NCBI GenBank assembly: GCA_963966185.1
Contig: CAWZYM010000216.1
Coordinates: forward strand, 597,501-661,500
Length of the DNA: 64,000 bases
From: Rhabditoides inermis
Taxonomy: Eukaryota > Nematoda > Chromadorea > Rhabditida > Rhabditidae
Direction of reading: 5' to 3'
In this document: one piece after another, positions 20,610-32,316 of the stretch
Layout: each line of letters begins with the position of its first letter
Position numbering within the stretch: position 1 is the stretch's first letter
Translations under genes and position numbers: made by a program
Notes under the pieces: model-generated
Told to the model about the DNA's origin: nothing
Databases searched by the model: none
The model's input: the letters and a program-made list of their open reading frames with translations, nothing else

Positions 20610-23152
20610 AAGAGAGAGAGAGAGAAAGAGAGAGAGAGGAGGGTTGATTTAGCGTAATGATTTTTGCGACAATGACATATGTACAACAATACGTTCATTG
20701 ATTGCCGCATTTTTCACATTGAATTTACGTTTTCGTGAAACGTACTTGAATAGGTTGCATATTGCTTATGTGGTGTATTGCAGGTGTCGTACCACGGGAA
20801 CGTGCAGCAGTTCACGGAGGAGGAGTGGCAGCCGCGGCACCTGATCCTCTCGACCGCCCGTCCCTGCCTGGGCGGAGAGATACCCGTGCTCGGCACTCTC
20901 GACGCGTCCTTTGACCGCCCGCCGCCGCCCCCGCAGCCCGAGAGGAGGATGATGATGAAGACGTGAGTGGGGAAGTGAATCTCACATTTCAATCTGAAAT
21001 CTTCATTTTGGTTTGTATGATGACCGTTTTAGTGCGCTGTTCGGCGCTACGGCTCGCGGGGGCGGCAGTGCCGACGCTCTGGCTGCTCCCATGATGGAGT
21101 CTGCTCCTATGATGATGGAGGAGTGCCGCGCCATGGTGAGTGGCATTTTCGAAACTGAACTCCCTCCTCATGTCATCTCTGTTCAGGTGGCGGAGGTGTC
21201 GGAGTCGACGCTGTCGACCGAGTTCAAGATTGCCCGCGCCACAACGATTCCCTCGGATCGCAGCGATCACAAGGTGGGCGAGGAGTTTAGGGGCTTAGAC
21301 ATACATCGACAGAGAGGCAACGGGCAACGGATTCGGAAAAGCGTATTTTGTGTATAAAAGAAACGGCATACCGCCTTGCAAAAAGAAATCTTTATTGACT
21401 GCGGTATGTATACGGTTATAGAAGCCATGTAGCTTTTTTTCAAATTTCTATTGTGTGCATTTATAAAGCCATATCGTTTCCAGGTTGCTATCGGCGTGGT
21501 CTCGCTGGAGCCGCAGCTGGTGCACGAGTGTGTTCCGAGCAGGTCGACTGCCGTCTTCCTCACCGCCTCCGCCCTCAATGCCAGCCAGCTGCCGTTCCTG
21601 CCCGGAGAAGCCGCCATCTACCTCGACGGAAGCTTCGTCGCCAAGGTGCGTTGGAAAAATTGGCTTTGATTTGTTTCTAGTGTGTGTTTTGTCTTTGTTG
21701 TTTACTCTACTCGTATCTTAGAGTCATAAATATATATCTAGTCGGAAACACTCTCATCAGAAAGAGGGCTAGAAAAAGATAGCAGAGGCACGGACAGAGG
21801 CTTCGAACCACTCACTAGCCCCAGAAAGAGTATCAGAGCGTTGCTCCCTACCCGAAAGGTGGCAGAATCGAAATTAGCCTCGTGACGAATCTAATATGTT
21901 TCGTCGTGAGACTAATCTCGATTCAGCCACCTTTTGGGTAGGAAGCAACACTCTGATACTCTTTCTGAAGGGATGGCGAGTGTTTCAGCGCCTCATCGAG
22001 CCTCTCCTAGCTCTTTCTGACTTCTGACCTTCGTTCTGATACTGAGCCTGTTTCCGAATGGAGATTTTTCTGACTCAGGACAAATTCTGATTTGAAGAAA
22101 CGAGTCGTTATTTGCTTTATTGAGGTAGTGGTAAATACGTGGTAGTGATGTGTTGTGCTTTTTTTCAGATCCAGATGAAGTCTGTGTCGCCTGGCGAGCG
22201 CTTTGTGACGTCACTCGGAGTAGACCCTGCTATCAAGGTGGAGTACAAGCCTGCGCACAAGAACCATGAACAGGTGAGTAGAGATACGGGAAAGGGGGAG
22301 AGAGAGAGAGGGAGAGAGAGAGATGACGGATGACGATCCTCTTCTAGACGCCAAGCAGAAAGTCGTCGTGGTTGCAGTGTGTTGGCGTTAGTTGCGCGCT
22401 GTTTTGATTTTTACACCTGCATGTTTCAGACTGGTCTGATCAACAAGCAGTCGACGACTTCGAACGAGCAGAAGGTGAGCGTGAAGAACGCGCGAGCGGA
22501 GAAGATCCGACTGACGATCAAGGAACACGTCCCGAGGGCCACGGACGAAAAGATCAAGGTGGGTATCGGAATCCTAGAATGGAAAGAGGAAAAAGATTAT
22601 TATTATTATTATATATCTGCGAAACATCAAACAGTGAAATCGTACCTCCTAGATAACCCCCATTTGTTCCCTCCGTCCAAAATTAGATGAGTGCTCATTT
22701 GGGAACCTGTGTTATCTGTTTTATCCTATTTTTGTGTTTATTTATTTTCCAATCACGCTTGCCGTATTCACTCTATTTATGTGTTTGTCCTGTGTTCTTC
22801 TATATAGTATACACGGTAATAAATATTATTATTATTATTATTATTATTATAAAGTATCGAATGATTGCAGGTTCGCCTGGTCGCTCCCGAGGCTCGTCCG
22901 ATGACTGATGAGGAGGCCAATGAGCCTGCTGCTCTTCCGCCCGTCGGAGCCAGAATCAACAAGGTGGGAGGGGATGGTAGATCAGTCCAGTAGATCAGTA
23001 CAGTGAGTGACGTCATTGACGAATTGATGCTTCAGGCGAACAACCTCGAATGGACGGTGGAAATGGGTTCGAAGGCGTCTCAGCAGCTGACCATCAAGTG
23101 GGCCATCGATCATCCTCCCGCAGAGAAGCTGGTCTTCAATGAGAAGTTCTAG
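18073..23152 (+). CDS. DUF4140/DUF4139 (MuiA-like) protein, copy 2
   Basis: Sixteen exons give 572 aa: 18073-18123, 18214-18297, 18408-18527, 18670-18783, 18923-19027, 19251-19372, 20233-20296, 20478-20561, 20784-20962, 21033-21135, 21187-21273, 21484-21645, 22169-22273, 22430-22558, 22871-22963, 23036-23152. Protein, domain order and intron phases match copy 1. The four extra residues fall in the exon 9/10 linker, which is proline-rich here (RPPPPPQPERR) and followed by a [11 protein letters not shown] stretch. Substitutions are mostly conservative, so both copies look functional. ATG lies one base after TTTCAG. The exon 6 donor is GTCGGT, weaker than the GTGAAT of copy 1. The copies are about 13.5 kb apart in direct orientation. 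Function is unknown, as for copy 1. Confidence 0.88.
20568..20640 (+). repeat. (GA)n/(GAGAAA)n run
   Basis: Purine microsatellite just after the exon 8 donor of DUF4139 copy 2. Copy 1 lacks it. Confidence 0.9.
21741..22058 (+). repeat. Long inverted repeat (hairpin) in intron 12, copy 2
   Basis: Counterpart of the copy 1 hairpin in the same intron. gtcggaaac..ctctcatcag at the left pairs with the gcctgtttccga end. The inner arms (tatcagagcgttgctccc with gaagcaacactctgata, and ggtggcagaatcgaa with ttcag/ccacc) close on a short loop near 21895. Arms have changed relative to copy 1 yet remain complementary. Confidence 0.85.
22595..22855 (+). repeat. (ATT)n microsatellites in intron 14 of copy 2
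   Basis: Two ATT trinucleotide runs (about 22595-22612 and 22824-22850) flank unique sequence. Copy 1 has a GA/G run in the same intron. Confidence 0.85.
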
Positions 23153-23321
23153 AAGGACTCACAGAGAGAAGAAGAGAGATCTTATTCGCTTCATTGCATG
23201 ATTCTATCGCAGTATTGTCCAGTAATTGTTGTACTTTTTTATTCTCCAGGTCTATATAATCCGGTGTGTGTCAATTCTATTTTTATAATACGCGTTGTGT
23301 ACAATGAAATTGTAAAAATGT

Positions 23322-23327
23322 AATAAA
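23322..23327 (+). other. Polyadenylation signal, DUF4139 copy 2
   Basis: AATAAA 170 bases after the stop at 23152, in a 3' flank similar to that of copy 1. Confidence 0.7.
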
Positions 23328-23418
23328 AAGTTCTAGCGTTGTGTTTAGTGGACGGTGGTGCGTAGTGCTGTGTTGTGCAAAAGAGTCTTCATTATGCTCT
23401 GCGAGATACCTGGATCAG

Positions 23419-23900
23419 GGCAATTACAAAAGTGCGGCATGCCGGCATGCGGCATGCGGCATGGCATATACCGCATGCCGCATTTTAGTTTCCTGATTAC
23501 AGTATTCTAAATGCGGCATACATGTAGTGAGTGCATGTAGTGTCATTAGTGATATAATTAATCTGATTGTGCTTTTGATTGTGTTGGAACAAAATGATAT
23601 ATTTTCATTCGGAACTGGTTTTGAATGTTGAGTGAAGTGTTTTAAAGTATGTTTCCCTTCAAAAATCAAGGATAACATCCATGAATACATGAACGGTTAT
23701 CACGGAACACTTGCTGTATATTATGCAAATTCAACTAACTATGTAAACTAGCAAACAATAGGACGACACTGGACCGAAACTAAACAACTGATCAGAATGG
23801 TCCCGAACGGAAAGTCTAATTCTAAAATGCGGCATATGCGGCATGCGGTATATGTCATGCCGCATGCCGCATGCCGGCATGCCGCACTTTTGTAATTGCC
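23419..23900. mobile_element. Non-autonomous Mutator-like (MULE) element
   Basis: A 482-bp element begins GGCAATTACAAAAGTGCGGC and ends with its complement. The terminal repeats extend about 75 bp through stacked GCGGCATGCC motifs. The 9-bp sequence CTGGATCAG lies immediately on each side (23410-23418 and 23901-23909). A 9-bp duplication is typical of Mutator-like transposases; 8 bp (hAT) would not account for the ninth matching base. The central 300 bp is AT-rich without an ORF. It sits between DUF4139 copy 2 and mrps-24. Confidence 0.85.
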
Positions 23901-24137
23901 CTGGATCAGTACGATGAGCCTGTTATGTGAAAATATGATTCTTTGTTTTGTTTTATTATTGATGTTTCGCATATCATGATTTGTGGTATTAGAAGCCATG
24001 AAGTCATTGATCATACTACGTGTGTTGTTGTAACGTAGGAAAACCGAAACGTATGATTGTTGGGACGCGTCGCGTATTCGTTTGTTGTGTACATGATGTG
24101 TATTAGTATAGAATATCAATGCATTGTATTCCTGCAG

Positions 24138-26741
24138 ATGCTGTCGGCGGTAGGGTGCGGGGTGGCGTCGTCGTCGTCGTCGTGCTGGTCGACCCTGCTG
24201 GCTCGGCGCGCCATCACCACCTCGGCCGTCCTCGCCAAGAACAAGGCCGGCAAGTACAAGGTGCGGTGATGGCTTTACGATTTTTCTTTGTTGTCATACA
24301 ACGATGGAATTTCCTTGAATACGAACTTGGACGGTTATTGTTGCATTGAAACGTATTTTTGTTGGGCTCAAGATGGATAAGTACAAGGTACGCTGCTGAG
24401 TGGTTTATTGTGTTTTGTGTTGGTGATTCAACTCGTTCCGATAAGTAATTGATCGTTACACGCTTTAGGTTTGTTATTGTTAATTTGAAACGTATGTTTA
24501 CTGGGCACAGCGGTGCGCGTGCTGATGTATGTTCGAACTGGCGCTGTTCCTTTAGTTAGCGAATTAGCGTGGTGCACGTTCTTTCAATTGTTTGTGGATC
24601 GAATCATAGAGATTGTAGATGATTATCTGTGTAGTGTGTTCATTTCAGTGTTTCGTCGTCTATACGCTTAATTACTTTTCTCTCATTCACATAGTTACAC
24701 TGTTTCAGTGAAACGTAGTACAAAAATGATCATATCGTAAATGAAACCATATTCTTGATATATATTGGATACGTCTAGTGATATTGATTTATCGATCGAT
24801 GTGTTTGCAGGCGACAGTGAACCGCTCGCAGCTGCTAACGTACGAGATGGCGCAGAAGCCGCACCACATTGGCGTGCGCAAGAGCTGGCTCACCTGGCAC
24901 AGCCAGAACCTCGAGGGTAGGTGTTTGTATTCGTCTTTAAATAAACACGTATTGTTTATTATCTGTCATTACCCATACTTTTGTGCGAATAATCAGAATA
25001 TTGTTCAGTATCTATTATTGTATTCACGTACATCCATCTATTGTATTTTTATTAGGTTACCATAACTTTGTGGGCGAGTGAAACGTATTTTTTGTGATGG
25101 ACTTACTCCACACGGTTTTTAATGTGATTCTTCTGCACATAGATTGCAGCCCGTAGCCGTGCTGCGAAGAAGGCAAGAAGGTGTTTTGTAAGGAGGTTCA
25201 CTACGCCACTGTGCTCCTCGTCCGAATGCGAATACGGTGGTCGATGCGTTCCGGTCCTTCTAGAAGAGAGAGAGAGTGGGAGTGAGGAGGATGGATGCGA
25301 CGAGAGAAGAGAGATATTGAACTGTCCACTATTGACTTCACTATTATTTGTTTAGCGCAGAGGTGTACGCGTGTACGGAATCTCTATATAAATGTAATAA
25401 GTAATATAAAATGAAATAGCATCTTGAAAATCAGGTAATCGGCGCTTCCTTCGCGGTGAGGTTCAAACTTGGCACGAGTTTCCGATGGGAGTTTAGATAC
25501 AAGCTTGGTCCCGCCACGGACCTAGAAACTTTTGTAGAAATCGTTTTGAAGTGAGACATCAGCTGGTCATTACATTTTCACATTGCGTACTCCTCTCCAT
25601 TAACCTTGTTTTGCAGGCTTCCGCCAGTCGCAGCCTGTTGTGTTGGCGCAGGACGAGGTGATCCGGCGCTTCATCCGCGGATTCTTCCCCAACAACCTCG
25701 TCGTGTCCGGAAACGAGGTGCAGAGAGAGATCTAGGGGAGAAGAAGGGATGGGTTATTATTTGGGCTATCTATCGTACAGGAATGCAATTGACATTGAGC
25801 AAATGCTTTGTTTGTTGATTGTGGCTGTGTTGTGAAACATATCAATGCGCGTTCGTTCACCCAGTTCTGGTGAAATGTTTTGTGATATGGTCCCGGTCTT
25901 GTGTGCTTCCGTAAAAGTGCAGTTGATGTAGATGTAGAGATGAGATTACTGATTCAACCAAATTGTCAATAAAAAAAATCAAGTAGACGTCGTATTTGGA
26001 TATTCACAAGATATTCACAAGCGTTTATCTTTCGCACATGCGTATATGCTGATTTCAGCTGGTGATCAAGCGTCGCGGCAACGTGGTCGCCGTCGCCGGC
26101 TTCCTGCAGTACACGCGCCGTCTCGACATTCGCCGCATCTACTGGATGTTTGGTGGGTGGAAGGAGGAGGTTACTGGAGTCGGAGATTCATCCGGATTTA
26201 TTGACGATTTATTGATCTACTGGATGTTTGGTGGGCGGGATACTACATACTACCCATTTACAGTAGGACGTTGGTTTGGTTGATAGATGTGTGTGGCGCT
26301 ACTGGACTCGGAGATGCATTCGGAATCGTTATTAGCTGAATAATATTATGATAACATATTGTGGAGGAAAACATCGGACGGATTACTGGTTCAATCGCAC
26401 ATTGGGTCATATTGTTCTGGTGAAACGTGTATTTCACGAAATGATTAGTATAAGTAACATAGTAGTGGCTCATATACTGAGTGAGAACAATAAAGTATCG
26501 AAAACATACCTCCTAAGACCATCATATGAGTGAGAGTATTCTTAATTTATTCTTTAGATTTTTGTAACATGAAAATAGCTGAAATTAGCAATTTCAGGAA
26601 CATTTTTTTTAATGTTTATATGATAAATGTGTGATTCCAGGGTTCGCGGAGGAGTTCCTGTCGACTGTGCTGAAGCAGCCGGTGAAGTTGGAGCTGGCCT
26701 TTGTGGAGAGCGAAGCCGACGTCGCCTACAACTACATCTAA
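24138..26741 (+). CDS. mrps-24: Mitochondrial ribosomal protein S24 (uS3m)
   Basis: Five exons give 174 aa: 24138-24260, 24811-24916, 25617-25717, 26059-26152, 26641-26741. The first 40 residues are Ser/Arg-rich and lack acidic residues, as a mitochondrial import signal should. The body matches the MRPS24 family pattern: LTYEMAQKPHHIGVRKSWL aligns with the VTYEEAHAPHYIAHRKGWL region of the human protein, then LVIKRRGN and a basic C-terminal half ending YNYI. Length is close to the human 167 aa. The product is part of the mitochondrial small ribosomal subunit. The ATG follows CCTGCAG directly, a likely trans-splice acceptor. Two introns contain extra partial copies of the adjoining exon end with its donor (24379-24393 and 26215-26235), the first able to form a 15-nt in-frame microexon at 24373-24387. 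Confidence 0.87.
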
Positions 26742-26961
26742 GCTCCCGATGATGACGTCATATGTCTCTATATCATTATCATTATCACTGTAGTGTAGGT
26801 GTTTTTGCGCTCATTGTAGAGTTGTTATAGCGTTAGCTTTGTTGGTAGATTGTTGAATTGTTGTGTGTGGACACGAGATATATAAAATTATGAGATTTAT
26901 TCAATAGTACTCGTAATAGTATAGTAATTATCAGACAACGTGGCAAAAGATGGAGGGCGTT
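26742..26961. other. Convergent 3' intergenic region
   Basis: Short spacer between the ends of mrps-24 (plus) and the zinc-finger gene (minus). A minus-strand AATAAA is at 26896-26901, about 60 bp past the zinc-finger stop. Confidence 0.7.
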
Positions 26962-27093
26962 TCACAAGTCCCGCCCCCTCTCGCCCCGCCCCGGCTCTCC
27001 TCTATGTGTGGCCTCATGCGCGCGAAGGTTGCTGCGATCGGCGAACCGACGACCGCACTCGATACAAGCGAACGGCTTCTCACCTGAAAAGAG

Positions 27094-27138
<45 letters not shown>

Positions 27139-30100
27139 CAGACAGAGGAGAGAGAGAGAGAGTAGTGTGATAAACAGAGAGAGAGAGAGAGACAGAGAGG
27201 AGAGAGAGAGGGAGAGAGAGAGAGCTCTCGTACCGGTATGTGTCCGCATGTGTCCCTTGAGCAGCCAGGGTCGGGAGAAGCACTTGCCGCATTCGGCGCA
27301 GCGACACGGCAGGGAGTGCGTCTTGAGGTGCATCTTCAGAGCGCCCGACGATCTGAGGATGAGATTCAATCAAGTTCTATTTATTCCATTTATGGATTTG
27401 AGTGTGCAAAACTGCAGAAATGTATACATGTTACAGGTGGGACATCCAAAAACGATTCTTTGCATATGTCAGTCAACACATAACGAATGTAACGATTCAC
27501 CTCACTTGCAGCTCAAACCCGGCTCCGTCTATTTTTTGGGTTTGCGCGCGAGCTGACTCTGATTTGCCCCACAGTGCGCGGAATCATTGCGAGCGTAGAT
27601 TTATACGGTATTCCGTTAGACAAAAGTAAAATGATTTGAGTCAGATAAATCTTCTAGACATGTGCGTCGTGCCCACATTGGCATTTGACACTCATCGATG
27701 CACATCGACCTCTCCACTTGTCTCTTTTTCTGGAGGGGTGAGGGGAAGGCGAGTTGACTGGATCGAATCACAGCTGTGAGCTGCGGCGACACTTGAGACA
27801 TTTGAGAACACATACCTGTTCTTGCCGCGAGGATGTTTGGCTTTTTTAGTCGCACTCTCTCTCTGACCGAATGTCCGAATGTCACCTAGTTCATGGTTCA
27901 TCCACGATCGTGAGCTTCTAAATTTGACTGGGGGGATTGTTTGACTTCAGTGGATCAGTTCATGGTTTATATAGCTTTCCCTTCATAGACAAGAGATCAA
28001 GTTCTTGCTGTGAGTATATTTTAATCGTTCTCCCAGACCTAATGTAATCGAGTCCATCACGCTGGCGCTTTCCAAAAACGCCTTTCACTCTGACAATATG
28101 AAGTTTGTTGTTTCTATAGTTCACGGATTCCCTAGCTTCCCACAAGTGTGCCGCTATAGTCAAGCGGGGAGCAGGTGTGATGAAATGTTGTTTGGCGAAT
28201 CTCGGGAGGGTGGATGGAATGCGAGACGAGGTGTGAGAGTGATTGATTGAGCGGCTAATAGGCAGGCAGTGAGTGTGAGTGTGTGAGACGGGGGAGTGAG
28301 TGAGTGAGTGTAACAGGCGCGAGAATGAGTGCGCGGTGGGGACAAGTGGAGAAACAGGTGCCTTTCCGGATAAGTGTTGTTGTGATCGAATATGTCCGTC
28401 GATTGCTGCCGGAAGTTGTTGCGCGCCATACCCTATCGGTAATCCTATATTCACTGCTAATCCTCACTGCTAATGATGATCGTAGAGGTAGATTGATGAG
28501 TGTCACATCGGAAGCGGTTATAGTTATGACAGGAACAAGACGAGACAGAAAGAGAACTGTAGTAAGACCGACAACGCATTCAAGTCTCTACGAAAACGTA
28601 TCCGAGTAATCCGAAGACGTTTGGAGTCGTTCAAAGTCATTGGAAGTCAAATCTAAAGGCATATCGGGAGTAGTTTGTAAGCGAATGCGAAGTCGTGCGA
28701 AGCGCAGACCACACGCACCACTTCAGGTTCATCAATGCAGTAGCTAGCGCGCTATCAGCTATCACTCGAGATTTGGAAGTGAATGGATATCAGGATACTA
28801 CGGTATAGCGTAGTGTTTTAGATAAACCGTCAAGTAATTCCGACCCACTACAGTACTACCGCAACCCCTACTCGCACACCTATCAGCCGGTTGTTATTTC
28901 GCCATCTATCACCGAGGCGCGCCCACTGACTGATTGCCTGAGGGTGCTTCTCGGTATCTCACACCTGTGAGCACCTGTTCAGTGAGTCAATGGGGCAATC
29001 GAGGAAGAGTGGGAATGGGAAAAGCAGCTGACAGACGCTGACGCTACACCTGATCACACGAGCCGACACGCGATAGTAAAAGGCATCATAAAGTGGTAAA
29101 TTGGGAGTGGATGAGGGGATGGGACGGGAGCATGTCGCTATTTGCAGATCAAATGGCGTAGCATTTGATGGATAAATTTAAAGCATGCAATGTTGCGATA
29201 GGGGAGGTCAGCGAGTCATCAAATGCCTCACAATCGAAAATAGAGACACTCCTAGAATTCTTTCATCAACCTCTTCTCTTCCAGCGGACCGCGCATGTAC
29301 ACATACAGAGTCGAAGTTGCCGTCAGTCTCTTCAAAACAGTCCCGAACGCCTCCGAAACACTCCGCAATTGCGATACTGATCGCACCTTGACACCGACTC
29401 TGTCTCACTCCATCCATTCACCTGTACCTTACTACACAGTTCACATATGACTCCGAGTTACATTGCCACGCCACAAACAGAGCCGCTCTTTCAACCAGCC
29501 ACTCACCGGTACTCCTCCCTTTCTCCTTTCCAATCACCGGTACTACATACTACTACACAGCGCGTAGATTGAGAGAAACATTGGACACGCACAAAGAAAC
29601 CACCCATGACCCATCCACCCACCGGTACTCCTTTCCGCACTGTCGGCAGCGCAGGCAGACCGCGCCCGCCTCGTGTGAGAGGGAGTGCTTGGACAGACCG
29701 ACCGGGGTCAGGTAGCACTTGCCACAGACAGGACACTGAAGAGCGGATGATCAGTATTTAGTAGTTTCCACTCCTAACACATATACGATATAAGAATGAG
29801 AAGACATCTTATAAGAAGCTTGTACGAGAAATCATTTTGCGCAGAGTGGACAGGAATGAGCTAATCAAGCGCTAATGCGATGCGTAACACAATGAAAAGA
29901 TGGATAAATCGTCCGCACGGTACACGGTTCTAGTTCTTAGCGGGCTATGATAATGAATCAATGTTGACGAATTTGTACGCACCTGGAACTTTCCATTCTT
30001 TGTCGGCGGCGCGGCGCGATGCCCGTTCACGAGCAGGTCGATCTGAAAGGGCGCAGCTGATGATGATGATGAGCTCAACAGCTCCTAGGTTAGGCCAGAC

Positions 30101-30405
30101 ACAATTATGAATCAAAAGCCACTTGTGCTTAAATGATACAAACGACACTTTCTGAGGACGTGACCAGTAATTCTTACTTGCGCCTCTGTCGCTGGCGCGT
30201 TTTCGGTGGGCGACGCTGACGTGGATGGAGTGGGCGAGACGGAGGAGAAGGAAGAGGAGCAGGGAGACGCCGCCAGAAGGTCGTCGATGTCTGGAATAGT
30301 GACGTCATGATGATCTCTGATCTCTCAATGATCTCTGAAACTCGCGGACTACGATCACAACTCACTCTGAAATATCGACTTCTTCTTCGGCAGCAGTACA
30401 GACAT
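26962..30405 (-). CDS. Snail/Scratch-type C2H2 zinc-finger transcription factor
   Basis: Six exons in transcription order give 188 aa: 30405-30366, 30290-30178, 30042-29983, 29735-29623, 27352-27234, 27083-26962. Four C2H2 fingers fill the C-terminal half: [21 protein letters not shown], then [42 protein letters not shown] and [21 protein letters not shown]. The [28 protein letters not shown] and [10 protein letters not shown] strings are diagnostic of the Snail/Scratch superfamily, nuclear DNA-binding repressors that recognise E-box-like CAGGTG sites. The N-terminus, [12 protein letters not shown], resembles a SNAG repressor motif, which in vertebrate Snail is short, N-terminal and basic. 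The fifth finger of vertebrate Snail is absent and the protein ends in a short Arg/Gly tail. C. elegans has several such genes (ces-1, scrt-1, snai-1); I cannot say which is the ortholog. The fourth intron is 2.27 kb. Confidence 0.88.
27105..27215 (+). repeat. (GA)n microsatellite
   Basis: Interrupted GA dinucleotide tract in the last intron of the zinc-finger gene. A related GA run lies at 30549-30587 upstream of that gene. Confidence 0.9.
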
Positions 30406-30543
30406 GTTGCGAAAAGAGCAATTAGATCTCGGATTACGGTAGAGCCAGTGGCTGTCAGCAAGTGTGTATGTGTGGTGTTATCACTCTGGCAGCTGGCGAG
30501 GAGCTATATGATGAAAGGCGCCCCTCCCTTACACCTGTGTCTC

Positions 30544-30589
<46 letters not shown>

Positions 30590-30894
30590 GGAGTGTGCGG
30601 CGATCGCGTTTCTTCCGTAGCCACCTGTGAACACTCTTCCGTCTCCCTCTACTTTTTCACAGTCTACTTTGCATCTGTGTGACATTTACATGACATCAGA
30701 GCAAAAACCGAAACGACTTTTCATCCAACCAACTAACCCACACACCAGTCAATCAATTATATATATATATATAATTGAAAAGTCTGTTGTCGATATTGGC
30801 TACAATCTCATCATCTAATAAGAGTATATACATTTATTGTCAATAAAGTCAATTGTCAATACGATGAAGAGTGGCTTCTTACGGGCGCTCCGGA
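30406..30894. other. Intergenic region between CGKK gene and zinc-finger gene
   Basis: 489 bp holding a GA dinucleotide run (30549-30587), a short TA run (30762-30773) and a minus-strand AATAAA (30833-30838) 57 bp past the CGKK stop. No gene was seen. Confidence 0.6.
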
Positions 30895-31370
30895 TCACTT
30901 CTGGCCCTGAAAAACCGTAGTCAATATGCTACCTTAACCCAGTCTACAGTAACCCTACCGTACCTCAACATCCTGCTGGTTGCCCCAGTCGCTCTTCTGG
31001 TCCATCACAGTCTCGTTCTCCACAGCATCGCGCACCTTGCCTGAATCAGGCCGGCGGTTAGGTATACGGTAGAGGGTTACTATAGTCTACCGTACCCTTG
31101 TTGATGGCGTCGGCGGCCTGCTTGGCCTCCTCGGACTGCGGGACGATCTTGCGGGGTGCGGCCGAGGAGGCCTTATTGTCCTTCTGAAAGAGGGAGGGTT
31201 GAGAGAGAGAGAAAGAGGGAAGGGGGGATAGATGGGGAGAGATAGAGAGGGTAGGGAGAGATAGAGAGGTTGTGGCGAGATAGAGAGGGGGAGAGAGAGA
31301 GAGAGCTAACCTTTCCGCACTGCGCCAGAGCCATCACATAGAATGCCATGACTACAATGTAGGCGAACAT
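30895..31370 (-). CDS. Small secreted CGKK-type protein, unknown function
   Basis: Four exons in transcription order give 78 aa: 31370-31311, 31183-31096, 31040-30964, 30906-30895. Residues 1-17 (MFAYIVVMAFYVMALAQ) form a signal peptide, cleaved most likely just before CGKKDNK. The mature part is short, polar and repetitive in Lys/Asp/Glu/Gln, with one Cys and no predicted domain. Nematode genomes carry many small secreted proteins with a CGKK or CGK start after the signal peptide; their role is unknown, and placing this one there is inference. The last exon encodes only GQK and the stop. The start follows CTGAAG directly. Spacing to the flanking minus-strand genes is 490 and 740 bp. Confidence 0.7.
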
Positions 31371-32109
31371 CTTCAGTCGACCTCCCCGCTAGAGCCGACG
31401 ACGCGCAATGCCGGGAGACACTCGCAGACAACTCCATACAGACATGCAAATCTCATTCACCTATCAAATCAAATAGTTTATTCAAAATCGTCGCAGATAT
31501 CGAAAAAAGTTCACGGTACTGACCCTGCAATAGCCTTTCTCCACTCTTCGGGGTCTCCGCGTGCCAATTGAGTTCATTCGTCTCCGATTCACCCATCCCA
31601 GCCAAATTAACATCCTTCAACCTAGAATCGTTTATTGCAAAACAATTATAAAAATATGTACACTAATACTTTACATAGAATCTATTAGGGGACGTGGCAA
31701 AAGGCAAAAGTCTACGAGGAGGGGAAAGATACTGTAATGCAGAAAGGGCACTTCTACAGCGGGAGCACTGTTGATGGAATACTAAGGAGTGAGTAGTAGA
31801 AGAAAAAAGATTCAGAGGCCATCAGATGACGTCGCACGGGTCTGCCTGAAACAACGGTAATATATCTTCCTCTCCCTCTCATCAATCTCCATTCCCAAGT
31901 ACCTGCATATCTTCACTATAAAATTTACCTTCGTATCAACCACTGGCCACCTTCGTAACGAATCTAAATTCCTAGCAACCACCAAGACCTGTCAGGAAGG
32001 TTCAACTGCATTTTCTCTTCAAATGTGGAAAGAACACTTCGACTCACGTCATCTAGTTGACGCTCATTTGACAGAAAACAGGGTGCACAAGGGACTACTT
32101 TTACTCACC
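31371..32109. other. Spacer with possible 3' UTR exon of gene X1
   Basis: X1's stop codon is followed one base later by a donor-like GTGAGT, and TTTCAG near 31851 on the minus strand could accept it. X1 may therefore have an intron in its 3' UTR. A minus-strand AATAAA is at 31631-31636. Nothing else was recognised. Confidence 0.4.
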
Positions 32110-32267
32110 TTAGTTGCCCCACGCCTTTCCCATGAGGTTGCTCATGATGAGAGCGAGGTCGAGTCCCACGACGAAGCCCATGCTGCCGCCGCTCACAGCG
32201 CCCACCGCAGCCGACACCACACAGCTACGGTCAAGCCACAGCTGAGACTGGTCGAACCTGAAAGGCG

Positions 32268-32316
<49 letters not shown>

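Noticed and set aside
23416..23903. hAT classification based on a CAGGG...CCCTG boundary
   Set aside because: With those ends the flanks do not match. Moving the ends inward gives a perfect 9-bp duplication, which fits a Mutator-like element better.
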